DNA of 64,000 bases from Elephas maximus indicus (GCF_024166365.1 NC_064839.1:19702878-19766877); one strand, 5' to 3'. Counted from the stretch's first letter, positions 1 through 11,547 are shown. A program made the numbers and translations. Notes: generated from the sequence alone by a model not told the origin.

Positions 1-60
1 GTAAACCTTCAGCTAAAGTACAATAATTTTTTTTAATTTTTTAAAAAAAGAAGAAAAGAG
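1..60 (+). mobile_element. L1 3' terminus cut by window edge
   Basis: The first 28 bases match the terminal motif seen at the end of the full L1 copies here (GTAAAC-TTCA-CTAAAG-ACAATAA, compare 12531-12555), followed by A/T-rich tail sequence. The body of the element lies outside the window. The match is short but distinctive. Confidence 0.6.
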
Positions 61-404
61 CTTTTGGGAGAAAAATATGTTTACATCCTTTCATTGAGTA
101 AATTCATGCCTTTGATTCCATCTGAGGGAAACTTTAGAGCTGTAAGCAAAGATTTGTTTACAGACATGTTTCTCACAATCTTCTTTATAATAGCTTATAA
201 TACAAATTAGAAACTTCTAAATGTCCAAAAATAGGGAACTTGGTAAACAAATTATGGTATATTTTATTATAGAATCATATGCAGTCGTTAAAATCCTGTG
301 TTTTCTTTGGGTTTTTTTTTTTTTTTTTTAATTAAAGGCATTGAGAAAAATGTTCATGAGATAACGTTATATGAAAGAAGCCAACCTATAAAGCTGCAAA
401 TATT
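61..404 (+). repeat. Old L1-like 3' UTR sequence, insertion target
   Basis: AT-rich sequence with no gene. It resembles decayed L1 3' regions (a stretch about a missing residue set 'aaatgtccaaaaatagggaa', then a poly-T run near 310-330). It resumes at 12585 after the L1 insertion and again beyond the RTE at 15998, so this is one old sequence split twice. The family assignment is tentative. Confidence 0.4.
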
Positions 405-1663
405 GAAGATGGTGGAATAGACAGATGCTTTCAGAGAGCCCTCTTTACAACAAAGACCCAAAAAAACAAGTGAAACGAGTATATTTGCGACAAGCGGGGA
501 GCGCTGAGCATCAAGGGCAAGCTGAGACAACAAACTGAGGAGCAGGGGGAGGAAGAGACCGTTCAGAAGTGGAGAGGAGTTACCGGACCTGAATCACGGG
601 GAGCCCTCAGGCACCATTCCCAGAGCAGCAGCGGTGGCGGCGGGCTGGTACTAGCGTTCAGCAGCAGTTTCCTCAGGGAGAAGCAGCCAGCCACGCAGCC
701 CACTCACCTCCAGAACCTGAGGAGAACGGTGCTCTCAGCAAAAGCTAAGTACTTGCATATATTTTACCCTGCCCTCCCCTCCCCCGCAAGCCAGCTTCAG
801 CGGCTGAATCCCTGGGCCTGAGATAGACCCTGGTGATCACCTAGAGCCATCCTCCCAGCCTTGGAGAAGGAAAAAATTTGCAATTGGGGGGAAAATATAA
901 TTTGCTAGCTCCATTAACTGGGGGAGCTCAGGACAGAAGTGGCTCCTGTCCAGGCATAAACCATCTGTGGACCTTGAGCAACTTTCCCTTTTGCATGGAC
1001 CTGTGTGGGCCGATTTCGGGAGAATAGGCCCTTGTTGGCAAACTCCAACCATTTCAGCTGTGTGGTGGAGAGGTGGGTGTTTGATGTTTGACATTGCTTT
1101 GCCTATTAAACAAGGTCCTCACCTACCCACATCAGGGACCTAAGGACTGGTAGCTCCACTCAGATCACCCAGCCACCAGCAACAGGGGTCCAAAGATAAC
1201 TGGTACCTCCCAGTCCTTACAGCCAAAAACTTTGGGTGCCCATGGTCCCTCTGCAGAACCCACCCACAAGCATGCTCTAGGGAACAGAGATGCGTTTTCC
1301 TCAGAGACACTTGGGGGTCAGATCTCAGTCCCCTGCCTTGTTCAGAGCGTGACCCCCTGCTGCAATCAGATACTGGTATATACGCCAGTCACCCCACCCC
1401 TCTAAGACTGTAGGACAGAGCCTGCACCACACACTTGATGATCAGCTGCCTGGAAACCTGAGCTGAATCCATACAAGAAAACTGAATGGACTCCTAGATT
1501 GATATACCTGATAACAGCTCTAGCCAGCTGAGGACAGGACAACAGAACTCCAAAGGTGAAAATAACCAAGCTAGCTCACTCAAGCAACCCATAGGGGTAT
1601 ACCAAAACAAAGCAAGCAGCTATGACACAGTAAGCAAGCATAAACTAATGCAATAACTTATAG
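405..1663 (+). promoter_or_regulatory. L1-A 5' UTR / internal promoter
   Basis: Non-coding leader between the L1 5' end and the ORF1 ATG. The first ~70 bases (AAGATGG core resembling a YY1 site, then 'caacaaagac') and the last few hundred bases align with the L1-B leader. The middle does not: it lacks the GC-rich tandem units seen in L1-B. Promoter activity is inferred from L1 biology and has not been shown. Confidence 0.6.
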
Positions 1664-2666
1664 ATGCCTCATAGACAACAGTCAATATCAAGTCACATAA
1701 AGGAAGAGGCCATGATCACCTCAACAGGCTCTCAAAACAAAGAATCCAGGGATCTTTTAGATAAAAGTGCATTCCTGGAATTACCAGATGCAGAATACAA
1801 AAGTTTAATATACAGAACCTTTTTTTTTTTCCAACGGCAATACGCAGAACAAGCCAAGGAACACACAGACAAAGCAACTGAAGAACTCGTAAAGATTATT
1901 CAGGAATATGATGGAAAGTTTAATAAGCTGGAAAAATCCATGGACAGACAGCAATCAGAAATTCAGAAGATTAACAATAAAACTACAGAATTAGAAAACT
2001 CAATAGAAATCAGAGGAGCAGAATTGAGCAAGTAGAAGCTAGAATTTCAGAACTCGAAGATAAATCATTTGGCATTAATATATTTGAAGAAAAATCAGAT
2101 AAAAGAATTTAAAAAATGAAGAAACCTTAAGAATCATGTGGGACTCTATCAAGAGAAATAACCTACGAGTAATTGGAGTACCAGAAGAGGGAGGGATAAC
2201 AAAATACAAAGAAAATTGTTGAAGATTTGTTGGCAGAAAACTTCCCTGTTGTTGTGAAAGATGAGAAGATACCTATCCAAGATGCTCATCGAACTCCACA
2301 TAAGGTAGATCTTAAAAGAAAGTCACCAAGACATGTTATAATCAAGCTTGCCAAAACCAAAGATAAAGAGACAATTATAAGAGCAGCGAGAGATAAAAGA
2401 AAAGTCACCTACAAAGGATAGCCAATAAGAATAAGCTCGGACTTTGTGGCAGAAACCACGCAGGCAAGAAGGCAATGGGAAGACATATTTTAAAAATTGA
2501 AGGAAAAAAATTGCCCGCCAAGAATCATATACCCATCAAAAGTGTCTCTTAAATATACTGGTGAAATTAAGACATTTCCAGATAAACACAAGTTGAGGGA
2601 TTCGTAAAAACCAAACCAAAACTACAAGAAATACTAAAGGGAGTTCTTTGGTTAGAAAATCAATAA
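1664..2666 (+). pseudogene. L1-A ORF1 (RNA-binding chaperone), degraded
   Basis: The ATG at 1664 and final TAA at 2664-2666 align with the ORF1 of L1-B. ORF1p normally forms coiled-coil trimers that coat L1 RNA. The coiled-coil region (about 1850-2040) and the C-terminal RNA-binding part (about 2150-2640) are recognisable. Damage includes a T-run near 1819-1831 replacing coding sequence, stop codons and frameshifts. A TAA sits at the same codon as the premature stop in L1-B (about 2108-2110). Confidence 0.8.
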
Positions 2667-2830
2667 TATCAGGTATCAACCCAAGACTAGAACACTGAGC
2701 AGAGCAAACAGAAGTCAACCCAAAGAGGGAAATCCAAAAAAAGAAAGCAAGATAAAAAAAAAAAAAAAAGCCCAACACAGGGTAATGGAGATGTTATTAT
2801 ATAAAAGAAGACAACATTAAAATAATAAAG

Positions 2831-4594
2831 ACGGGAAGATGGCTGACTAGGTAGACGCTACCTCGGATCCCTCTTGCAACAAAGACTCGGAAAAACAAGT
2901 GAATCGATCACATACATAACAATCTACGAACCCTGAACAACAAACACAGATTTAAAGAGTTGACCTGAATGACAGAGACGGAGAAAGAACAAATAAACGG
3001 GGAAGCAGCGACTGTTTTCGGAGCCTGAAGCCAGCGTCCCAGTCAGGTAACCTTGGCGCCGGGCTTAGGACCGGGCCCAGGAGAGCTGAACACAACATCT
3101 TGTGACGGTGCAAACAAGGGGCACAGCCCTACCCCCCTGAACTGACCCCGGAAGGGGGCCCAGCCGGTCCGCGCAGGCGGCGTGGCGACACGGCTGGTGG
3201 GAGAAGTCCCTGGGAGGCAGTGACTGGTTTTGGAGCCAGGAGTGCAGCGTCCCAGCTGGGGAACCTTGGCGCTGGGCTTTGGACTGGGCGCAGGGGAGCT
3301 GAACACAGCATCTACTCACGGCGCAAACAAGGGGCACAGCCCTATTCCCCTAAACTAACCCCGGGAGGGGGCCCAGCCGGTCCGCGGGGGCGGCGCGGCG
3401 ACTTGACGCGGCTGGCGGGACGAGAAGTCCCCGGGAGGCAGTGACTGGTTTTGGAGCCGGGAGTGCAGCGTCCCAGCAGGGGAACCTTGACACTGGGCTT
3501 TGGATAGGCAGCGGAGGATCTGACCGCGGCTTTAGCGGGCCAGACCCTTGGGGGCAATCTCCACACAGCCAGCACACATAGGCGACAGACAAAATAGTCA
3601 TCCCAAGCAAGATAAGCAACTTTGGCTATGTTCCGGGGTGCTACTCTCCTGTTTTTCTGGATCCCCCCTCCCCTTCCCAGGTGGCTTCATTAACATTGGA
3701 ATTTCCTGAGCCAGAGGGAGAATGGCTCCGGCTCCGCGGCGGCTTTTCTTTTTCCTTTTTTTTTTTTTCGATCTTTTCCTAACTCATTCTTCCGGCCTGA
3801 GAGAAGCAACCACAAAAAACCCAGAGACCAAAAATCCTTCCCTAATTGAACTAAAAACACAGAACCAGCTCCAGCCAAGCATATATGATCCAAATCTCGG
3901 GCTTTCATCCTTACAGGGAACAAGGTGGTGGTTATAATCCAAAGGCAGTTCTGATAGGGATCTGACTGCATTTTTTTTTAGCGGATTTACTGGAAAAACA
4001 AGTTTCCCAGGTCTGATATCTCTGCTTATTCAACAGAGCCCTAACTGACACACAACAGGGAACTGAGGGCTGAAGCTCCCCCCAGACCACCTAGCCTCTT
4101 GCCTTAGGGGTCTAAGGAGGGTGACACCTACCAATCAGTAGAGGTACTTACATTGGAGGCCTAAGGTACAGCTGCAGTGCCCTCCCACCAAGATGCTATA
4201 GGAATAGAGACACACCTACCTTCCTGACACTTGGGGGAAGCCTGTCAGCATCCTGCCCCCCCTGGCGTGTGAACCCCAGCTGCTAATAGAATCTGGTGCA
4301 CACAACTATCACCACTACTTCTCGAGGTGGATAGGTGTTAGGGTGCAGCACACACTTGATGACCCAAAATCAGATTCTACTCAAGAATAGTGAATAGACT
4401 CAGGCATATATATCTGGCAACAGCCCAAACCAGCTGGTAATAGGTCATAAGTAAGTCAAGGGCTACAACAAACAAGACAGCACAATCTAGTAGCACATCC
4501 ACGTATATTAAAAGAAAACAAAACAAGATAAGACTCAGTGAGCAATTATAGAATAAACCACTAAAAAAAAAATTTTTTTTATTATATCTTAGTG
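2831..4594 (+). promoter_or_regulatory. L1-B 5' UTR with CpG-rich promoter
   Basis: Leader of about 1.76 kb starting with GGGAAGATGGCTGAC, which contains the AAGATGGC core of the YY1 site found at the start of many mammalian L1s. The segment 3005-3545 is strongly GC- and CpG-rich and tandemly repeated; the rest is AT-richer. L1 5' UTRs carry an internal RNA polymerase II promoter. The role is inferred from position and family. Confidence 0.7.
3005..3521 (+). repeat. Monomer-like tandem repeats in L1-B 5' UTR
   Basis: The string GCAG(C/T)GACTG begins at 3005, 3217 and 3438, giving periods of about 212 and 221 bp. Each unit continues with a shared order of blocks: GGAGCC, CAGCGTCCCAG, ACCTTG, GGGCTT, 'gggcacagcccta' and 'cccagccggtccgcg'. 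Two full units and a partial third are present. The arrangement recalls the ~200-bp promoter monomers of rodent L1s. Confidence 0.8.
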
Positions 4595-5623
4595 ATGGCT
4601 CAGAGACAGCAGTCGATATCAAACCACATAAAGAAGCAGACCATGACAGCTTCTACAAACCCCCAAACAAAAGAATCAAAATCTTTCCCAAATGAAGATA
4701 CAATCCTGGAATTATCAGATACAGAATATAAAAAACTAATTTACAGAATGCTTCAAGACATCAGGGATGATCTCAAAAATGAAATAAGTCAAACCGCAGA
4801 AAAAGCCAAGGAACACACTGATGAAACAGTTGAAGAACTCAAAAAGATTATTCAAGAACATAGTGGAAAAATTAATAAGTTGCAAGAATCCATAGAGAGA
4901 CAGCATGCAGAAATCCAAAAGATTAACAATAAAATTACAGAATTAGACAACGCAATAGGAAGTCAGAGGAGCAGACTCGAGCAATTAGAATGCAGACTGG
5001 GAAATCTGCAGGACCAGGGAATTAACACCAACATAGCTGAAAAAAAATCAGATATCAGAATTTAAAAAAATGAAGAAACCCTAAGAATCATGTGGGACTC
5101 TATCAAGAAGGATAACTTGCGTGTGACTGGAGTCCCAGAACAGGGAGGGAGGACAGAAAACACAGAGAAAATAGTTGAAGATCTGCTGACAGAAAACTTC
5201 CCTGACATCATGAAAGACGAAAGGATATGTATCCAAGATGCTCATCGAACCCCATTTAAGATTGATCCAAAAAGAAAAACACCAAGACGTATTATCATCA
5301 AACTTGCCAAAACCAAAGATAAAGACAAAATTTTAAAAGCAGCCAGGGAGAAAAGAAAGGTCTCCTTCAAGGGAGAATCAATAAGAATAAGTTCAGACTA
5401 CTCAGCAGAAACCATGCAGGCGAGAAGGCAATGGGATGACATATACAGAGCACTGAAGCAGAAAAACTGCCAGCCAAGGATCATATATCCAGCAAAACTC
5501 TCTCTGAAATATGAAGGTGAAATTAAGATATTTACAGATAAACACAAGCTTAGAGAATTTGCAAAAACCAAACCAAAGCTACGAGAAATACTAAAGGAAA
5601 TTGTTTGGTCAGAAAACCAATAA
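4595..5623 (+). pseudogene. L1-B ORF1 with a single premature stop
   Basis: The ATG at 4595 (not the GTG just before it) opens a 343-codon frame ending at TAA 5621-5623, close to the usual ~338 residues of mammalian ORF1p. The N-terminal half has heptad-rich coiled coil (about residues 60-150). The C-terminal half has the RNA-recognition region (NLRVTGVPE) and the basic C-terminal domain (ARRQW, YPAKLS). The only interruption is an in-frame TAA at 5063-5065 (codon 157), which separates the coiled coil from the RNA-binding part. As read, the gene gives only the coiled-coil half. Confidence 0.9.
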
Positions 5624-6079
5624 TATCAGATACCAGCACAACACAAGGCCACAAAACAGAACATCCTGATATCAACTCAGATAGGGAAATCACAAAAACA
5701 AATTAAGATTAATTAAAAAAAAAAAAAGCTCATAACAGGGAATCATTGAACTTAATACGTAAAAGATCACAATAATCAAAAAGAGGTACTAAATGCAGGT
5801 GGCATAGAACTGCCATATGGAGAGTGATACAAGGCGATATAGGACAATACAAGTTAGGTTTTTACTTAGAAAAATAGGGGTAAATATTAAGGTACCCACA
5901 AAGAGGTATAACAACTCCATAACTCAAAACGAAAGCCAAGAAAAATGTAACAACTCAACAAACATAAAGTCAAATACTATGAAAATGAGGATCTCACAAT
6001 TTACAAAGAAAAACATCTCAGCACAAAAAAGTAAGTGGAAAAATGAAATTGTCAACAACACACATAAAAAGGCATCAAA
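5624..6079 (+). other. L1-B inter-ORF spacer
   Basis: AT-rich 456-bp spacer between ORF1 and ORF2. A poly-A run at about 5714-5727 occupies the same place as the A-run of L1-A near 2754-2769 and the tail of the ORF1-only insertion at 33993. A short open frame (5817-6083) overlaps the ORF2 start, but nothing supports it as a gene. Confidence 0.6.
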
Positions 6080-9000
6080 ATGACAACACTAAACACTTAT
6101 TTATCTATAATTACGCTGAATGTAAAAGGACTAAATGCACCAATAAAGCGACAGAGAGTCTCGGACTGGATAAAGAAACACTATCCATCTACATGCTGCC
6201 TACAAGAGACACACCTTAGACTTAGAGACACAAACAAACTAAAACTCAAAGGATGGAAAAAAAAATATCAAGCAAACAATAAGCAAAAAAGAAGAGGAGT
6301 AGCAATATTAATTTCTGACAAAATAGACTTTAAACTTAAATCCACCACAAAGGATAAAGAAGGACACTACATAATGATAAAAGGGACAATTGATCAGGAA
6401 GATATAACCATATTAAATATTTATGCACCCAATGACAGGGCTGCAAGATACATAAAACAAATTTTAACAGAACTGAAAAGTGAGATAGACACCTCCACAA
6501 TTATAGTAAGAGACTTCAACACATCACTTTCAGAGAAGGACAGGACATCCGGTAAGAAGCTCAATAGAGACACGGAAGACCTAATTACTTCAGTCAACCA
6601 ACTTGACCTCATTGACTTATACAGAACTCTCCACCCAACTGCTGCAAAGTATACTTTTTTTTCTAGAGCACATGGAACATTCTCTAGAATAGACCACATA
6701 TTAGGTCATAAAACAAACCTTTGCAGAATCCAAACATCGAAATATTACAAAGCATCTTCTCAGACCACAAGGCAATAAAACTAGAAATTAATAACAGAAA
6801 AACTAGGGAAAAGAAATCAAATACTTGGAAACTGAACAATACCCTGCTGAAAAAAGACTGGGTTATAGAAGACATCAAGGAGGGAATAAGGAAATTCATA
6901 GAATGCAACGAGAATGAAAATACTTCCTATCAAAACCTCTGGGACACAGCAAAAGCAGCGCTCAGAGGCCAATTTATATCGATAAATGCACACATACAAA
7001 AAGAAGAAAGAGCCAAAATCAGAGAACTGTCCCTAAAACTTGAACAAATAGAAAGTGAGCAACAAAAGAATCCATCAGGCACCAGAAGAAAACAAATAAT
7101 AAAAATTAGAGCTGAACTAAATGAATTTAAAAAATTCATTAGAGAACAGAAAAACAATTGAAAGAATTAACAAAGCCAAAAGCTGGTTCTTTGAAAAAAA
7201 TAACAAAATTGATAAACCATTGGCTAGACTGACTAAAGAAAAACAGAAAAGGAAACAAATAACCCGAATAAGAAACGAGAAGGGCCACATCACAACAGAC
7301 CCAACTGAAATTAAAAGAATCATATCAGATTATTACGAAAAATTGTACTCTAACAAATTTGAAAACCTAGAAGAAATGGATGAATTCTTGGAAAAACACT
7401 ACCTACCTAAACTAACACATTCAGAAGTAGAACAACTAAATAGACCCATAACAAAAAAAGAGATTGAAACGGTAATCAAAAAACTCCCAACAAAAAAAAG
7501 CCCTGGCCCGGACGGCTTCACTGCAGAGTTCTACCAAACTTTCAAAGAAGAGTTAACACCACTACTACTAAAGGTACTTCAAAGCATAGAAAATGATGGA
7601 ATACTACCCAACTCATTCTATGAAGCCACCATCTCCCTGATACCAAAACCAGGTAAAGACATCACAAAAAAAGAAAATTACAGACCTATATCCCTCATGA
7701 ACATAGATGCAAAAATCTTCAACAAAATTCTAGCCAATAGAATTCAACAACATATCAAAAAAATAATTCACCACGACCAAGTGGGATTTATACCGGGCAT
7801 GCAAGCCTGGTTTAATATTAGAAAAACCATTAATGTAATCCACCATATTAATAAAACAAAAGACAAAAACCACATGATCTTATCAATTGATGCAGAAAAG
7901 GCATTTGACAAAGTCCAACTCCCATTCATGATAAAAACTCTCACCAAAATAGGAATTGAAGGAGAATTCCTCAACATAATAAAGGGCAGCTATGCAAAGC
8001 CAACAGCCAATATCACTCTAAATGGAGAGAACCTGAAAGCATTTCCCTTGAGAACGGGAACCAGACAAGGATGCCCTTTATCACCACTCTTATTCAACAT
8101 TGTGCTAGAAGTCCTAGCCAGAGCAATTAGGCTAGACAAAGAAATAAAGGGCATCCGGATTGGCAAAGAGGAAGTAAAATTATCTCTATTTGCAGATGAC
8201 ATGATTTTATACACAGAAAACCCCAACAAATCCTCCAGAAAACTACTGAAACTAATAGAAGAGTTTGGCAGAGTCTCAGATTATAAGATAAACATACAAA
8301 AATCACTTGGATTCCTCTACATCAACAAAAAGAACATCGAAGAGGAAATCACCAAATCAATACCATTCACAGTAACCCCCAAGAAGATAAAATACTTAAG
8401 AATAAATCTTACCAAGGATGTAAAAGACCCACACAAAGGAAACTACAAAGCTCTACTACAAGAAATTCAAAAGGACATACTTAAGTGGAAAAACATACCT
8501 TGCTCATGGATAGAAAGACTTAACATAGTAAAAATGTCTATTCTACCAAAAGCCATCTATACATACAATGCACTTTCGATCCAAATTCCAATGTCATTTT
8601 TTAAGGCGATAGAGAAACAAATCACCAACTTCATATGGAAGGGAAAGAAGCCTCGGATAAGCAAAGCATTACTGAAAAAGAAGAAGAAAGTGGGAGGCCT
8701 CACTCTACCTGATTTCAGAACCTATTATACAGCCACAGTAGTCAAAACAGCCTGGTACTGGTACAACAACAGACACATAGACCAATGGAACAGAATTGAG
8801 AACCCAGATATAAATCCATCCACATATGAGCAGCTGATATTTGACAAAGGCCCAGTGTCAGTTAATTGGGGAAAAGATAGTCTTTTTAACAAATGGTGCT
8901 GGCATAACTGGATATCCATTTGCAAAAAAATGAAACAGGACCCATACCTCACACCATGCACAAAAACTAACTCCAAGTGGATCAAAGACCTAAACATAAG

Positions 9001-9901
9001 GACTAAAACGATAAAGATCATGGAAGAAAAAATAGGGACAACCTTAGGAGCCCTAATACAAGGCATAAACAGAATACAAAACATTACCAAAAATGACGAA
9101 GAGAAACCAGATAACTGGGAGCTCCTGAAAATCAAACACCTATGCTCATCTAAAGACTTCACCAAAAGAGTAAAAAGACCACCTACAGATTGGGAAAGAA
9201 TTTTGAGCTACGACGTCTCCAACCAGTGCCTGATCTCTAAAATCTATACGATTCTGTCAAAACTCAACCACAAAAAGACAAACAACCCAATCAAGAAGTG
9301 GGCAAAGGATATGAACACACACTTCACTAAAGAAGATATTCAGGCAGCTAACAGATACATGAGAAAATGCTCTCAATCATTAGCCATTTGAGAAATGCAA
9401 ATTAAAACCACGGTGAGATTCCATCTCACTCCAACAAGGCTGGCATTAATCCAAAAAACACAAAATAATAAATGTTGGAGAGGCTGCGAAGAGATTAGAA
9501 CTCTTATACACTGCTGGTGGGAATGTAAAATGGTATAACCACTTTGGAAATCTATCTGGTGTTATCTTAAACAGTTAGAACTACCATACAACCCAAAAAT
9601 CCCACTCCTCGGAATATACCCTAGAGATACAAGAGCCTTCACACAAACAGATATATGCACACCCATGTTTATTGCAGCTCTGTTTACAATAGCAAAAAGC
9701 TGGAAGCAACCAAGGTGTCCGTCAACGGATGAATGGGTAAATAAATTGTGGTATATCCACACAGTGGAATACTACGCATCGATAAAGAACAGTGATGAAT
9801 CTCTGAAACATTTCATAACATGGAGGAATCTGGAAGGCATTATGCTGAGTGAAATGAGTCAGAGGCAAAAGGACAAATATTGTATAAGACCACTATTATA
9901 A
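6080..9901 (+). pseudogene. L1-B ORF2 (endonuclease-reverse transcriptase), 4 lesions
   Basis: 1274 codons in total, as expected for L1 ORF2p, which nicks target DNA and primes reverse transcription there. The APE-like endonuclease spans about residues 1-240: NVKGLN, QETHL, DFN and the DH of IDHIL are visible, with Arg instead of the usual Gly before DFN. The reverse transcriptase holds the FADD active site at 8189-8200. The C-terminal Cys/His cluster (CWRGC...HCWWEC) lies near 9474-9527. Lesions: compensating frameshifts near 6720-6750 and 7145-7155, TGA at 9389-9391 and TAA at 9536-9538. The 757-codon block 7121-9391 is otherwise open. Confidence 0.92.
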
Positions 9902-10920
9902 GATCTTGAGAAATAGAAAAAATGGAGAAGAACACATACTTTCGTGGTTACAAAGCGGGGAGGGAGGGAGGGAGGGAGAGGGTTTTATCTTGATCAATCA
10001 GTAGATAAGAACTGCTTTGGGTGAAGGGAAAGACAACACTCAATACACGGAAGGTCAGCCAAACTGGACTGGACTAAAAGCAAAGAGGTTTCCGGGATAA
10101 AATGAAAGCTTCAAAGGTCAGCGGAGCAGGGGCTGGGGTCTGGGGAACATGGTTTGAGGGGACTTCTAAGTCAACAGGCAAAATAATTCTATTATGAGAA
10201 CTTTCTGCATTCCACTTTGAATTGTGGCACCTGGGGTCCTAAAAGCCAACAAGCGGCCATCTAAGATACATCAATTGGTCTCAACCCACCTGGAGCAAAG
10301 GCAAAGGAAGAATACCAAGGTCACACGACAACTAAGAACCCAAGAGACAGAAAGGGCCACATGAACCAGAGACCTACGTTATCCTGAGACCAGAAGAACT
10401 AGTTGGTGCCCGGCCACAATCGATGTCTGCCCTCTTAGGGAGCACAACAGACAACTCCTGAGGGAGCAGGAGACCAATGGGATACAGACCCCAAATTCTC
10501 ATAAAAAGACCATACCTAATGGTATGACTGCGACTAGAGGAATCCCAGAGACAATGCTCCCCAGAACTTCTGATGGCACAGGACAGGAACCATCCCCGAA
10601 GACAACTCATCAGGCATGAAAAGGACTGGTCAGCAGGGGGGAGAGAGATGCTGATGAAGAGTGAGCTAATTAAACCAGGTGGACCCTGGAGAGTGTGTTG
10701 GCAACTCTTGACTGGAGGGGGGATGGGAAGATAGAGAGAGAGGGAAGATGGCAAAATTGGCACGAAACGAGAGACTGAAAGGGCTGACTCAATAGGGGGA
10801 GAGCAAGTGGGAAAAGGGAGTAAGATGTATGTAAACCTACATGTGACAGACGGATTGGAATGGTAAATGTTCACTTGAAGCTTAATAAAAATTAATTAAA
10901 AAAAATAAAAATAAAAAAAA
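9902..10920 (+). other. L1-B 3' UTR and A-rich tail
   Basis: About 1 kb of non-coding sequence after ORF2. It begins with a purine/G-rich tract at 9957-9982 (five runs of GGG or more), a hallmark of L1 3' UTRs with G-quadruplex potential. It ends with 'cttaataaaaattaatt' and an A-rich tail. The same architecture recurs in L1-A at 11548-12569. Confidence 0.8.
10374..10874 (-). other. 166-codon antisense open frame in L1-B 3' UTR
   Basis: The minus strand of the 3' UTR stays open for 166 codons. L1-A has a related but interrupted frame at 12248-12541 with shared stretches (for example SPP, CQH and SSL). The plus strand here is purine-rich, so the minus strand is poor in A and therefore poor in stop codons, which may be the whole explanation. 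No domain is recognised. Confidence 0.2.
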
Positions 10921-11547
10921 CTCAACCACAAAAAGACAAACAACCCAATCAAGAAGTGGGCAAAGGATATGAACACACACTTCACTAAAGAAGGTATTCA
11001 GGCAGCTAACAGATACATGAGAAAATGCTCTCGATCATTAGCCATTTGAGAAATGCAAATTAAAACCACGATGAGATTCCATCTCACTCCAACAAGGCTG
11101 GCATTAATCCAAAAAACACAAAATAATAAATGTTGGAGAGGCTGTGGAGAGATTGGAACACTTATACACTGCTGGTGGGAATGTCAAATGGTACAACCAC
11201 TTTGGAAATCGATTTGGCACTTCCTTAAAAAGCTAGAAATAGAACTACCATATGACCCAGCAATCCCATTCCCTGGAATATATCCTAGAGAAATAAGAGC
11301 CTTTACATGAACAGATATATGCACACCCACGTTTATTGCTGCACTGTTTACAATAGCAAAAACATGGAAGCAACCAAGGTGCCCCTCAATGGATGAATGG
11401 ATATATAAATTATGGTATATTCACACAATGGAATACTATCCATCTGTAAAGAACAGTGAGGAATCTGTGAAACATTTCATAACATGGAGGAACCTGGAAG
11501 GCATTATGCTGAAGGAAATTAGTTGCAAAAGGACAAATGTTTTATAA
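10921..11547 (+). pseudogene. L1-A ORF2 C-terminal remnant
   Basis: Encodes the last ~200 residues of ORF2p, including the Cys/His cluster (CWRGC, HCWWEC) near 11134-11190. It is interrupted by TGA at 11047-11049, at the same codon as in L1-B, and by TGA at 11308-11310. A small deletion near 11520 alters the C-terminus relative to L1-B. The endonuclease and reverse transcriptase domains are absent. Confidence 0.8.

Larger units (their letters stand above)
405..2830 (+). mobile_element. L1-A, 5' portion (full-length L1 interrupted by L1-B)
   Basis: The element starts at an intact L1 5' end (GAAGATGGTGG) directly after a 15-bp target-site duplication at 391-405. The partner copy lies at 12570-12584 with one mismatch. 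The segment holds the 5' UTR, a damaged ORF1 and the inter-ORF spacer, then is cut at about 2830 where L1-B begins. Its sequence resumes only at 10921, in the last third of ORF2, so roughly 3.5 kb of L1-A is missing from this locus. Confidence 0.85.
2831..10920 (+). mobile_element. L1-B, full-length non-LTR retrotransposon
   Basis: Complete L1 layout: GC-rich 5' UTR (2831-4594), ORF1 (4595-5623), spacer, ORF2 (6080-9901), a long 3' UTR with a G-rich tract, and an A-rich tail ending at 10920. The reading frames carry only a handful of lesions, so the copy is fairly young but cannot encode intact proteins. It sits inside L1-A in the same orientation. I see no convincing target-site duplication at its ends. 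Confidence 0.9.

Noticed and set aside
3043..3619. Several GC-rich overlapping frames in the L1-B 5' UTR that look like repeated proteins
   Set aside because: Their repetition reflects the tandem DNA units; the frames overlap one another, lie on the non-coding leader and lack conservation between units.
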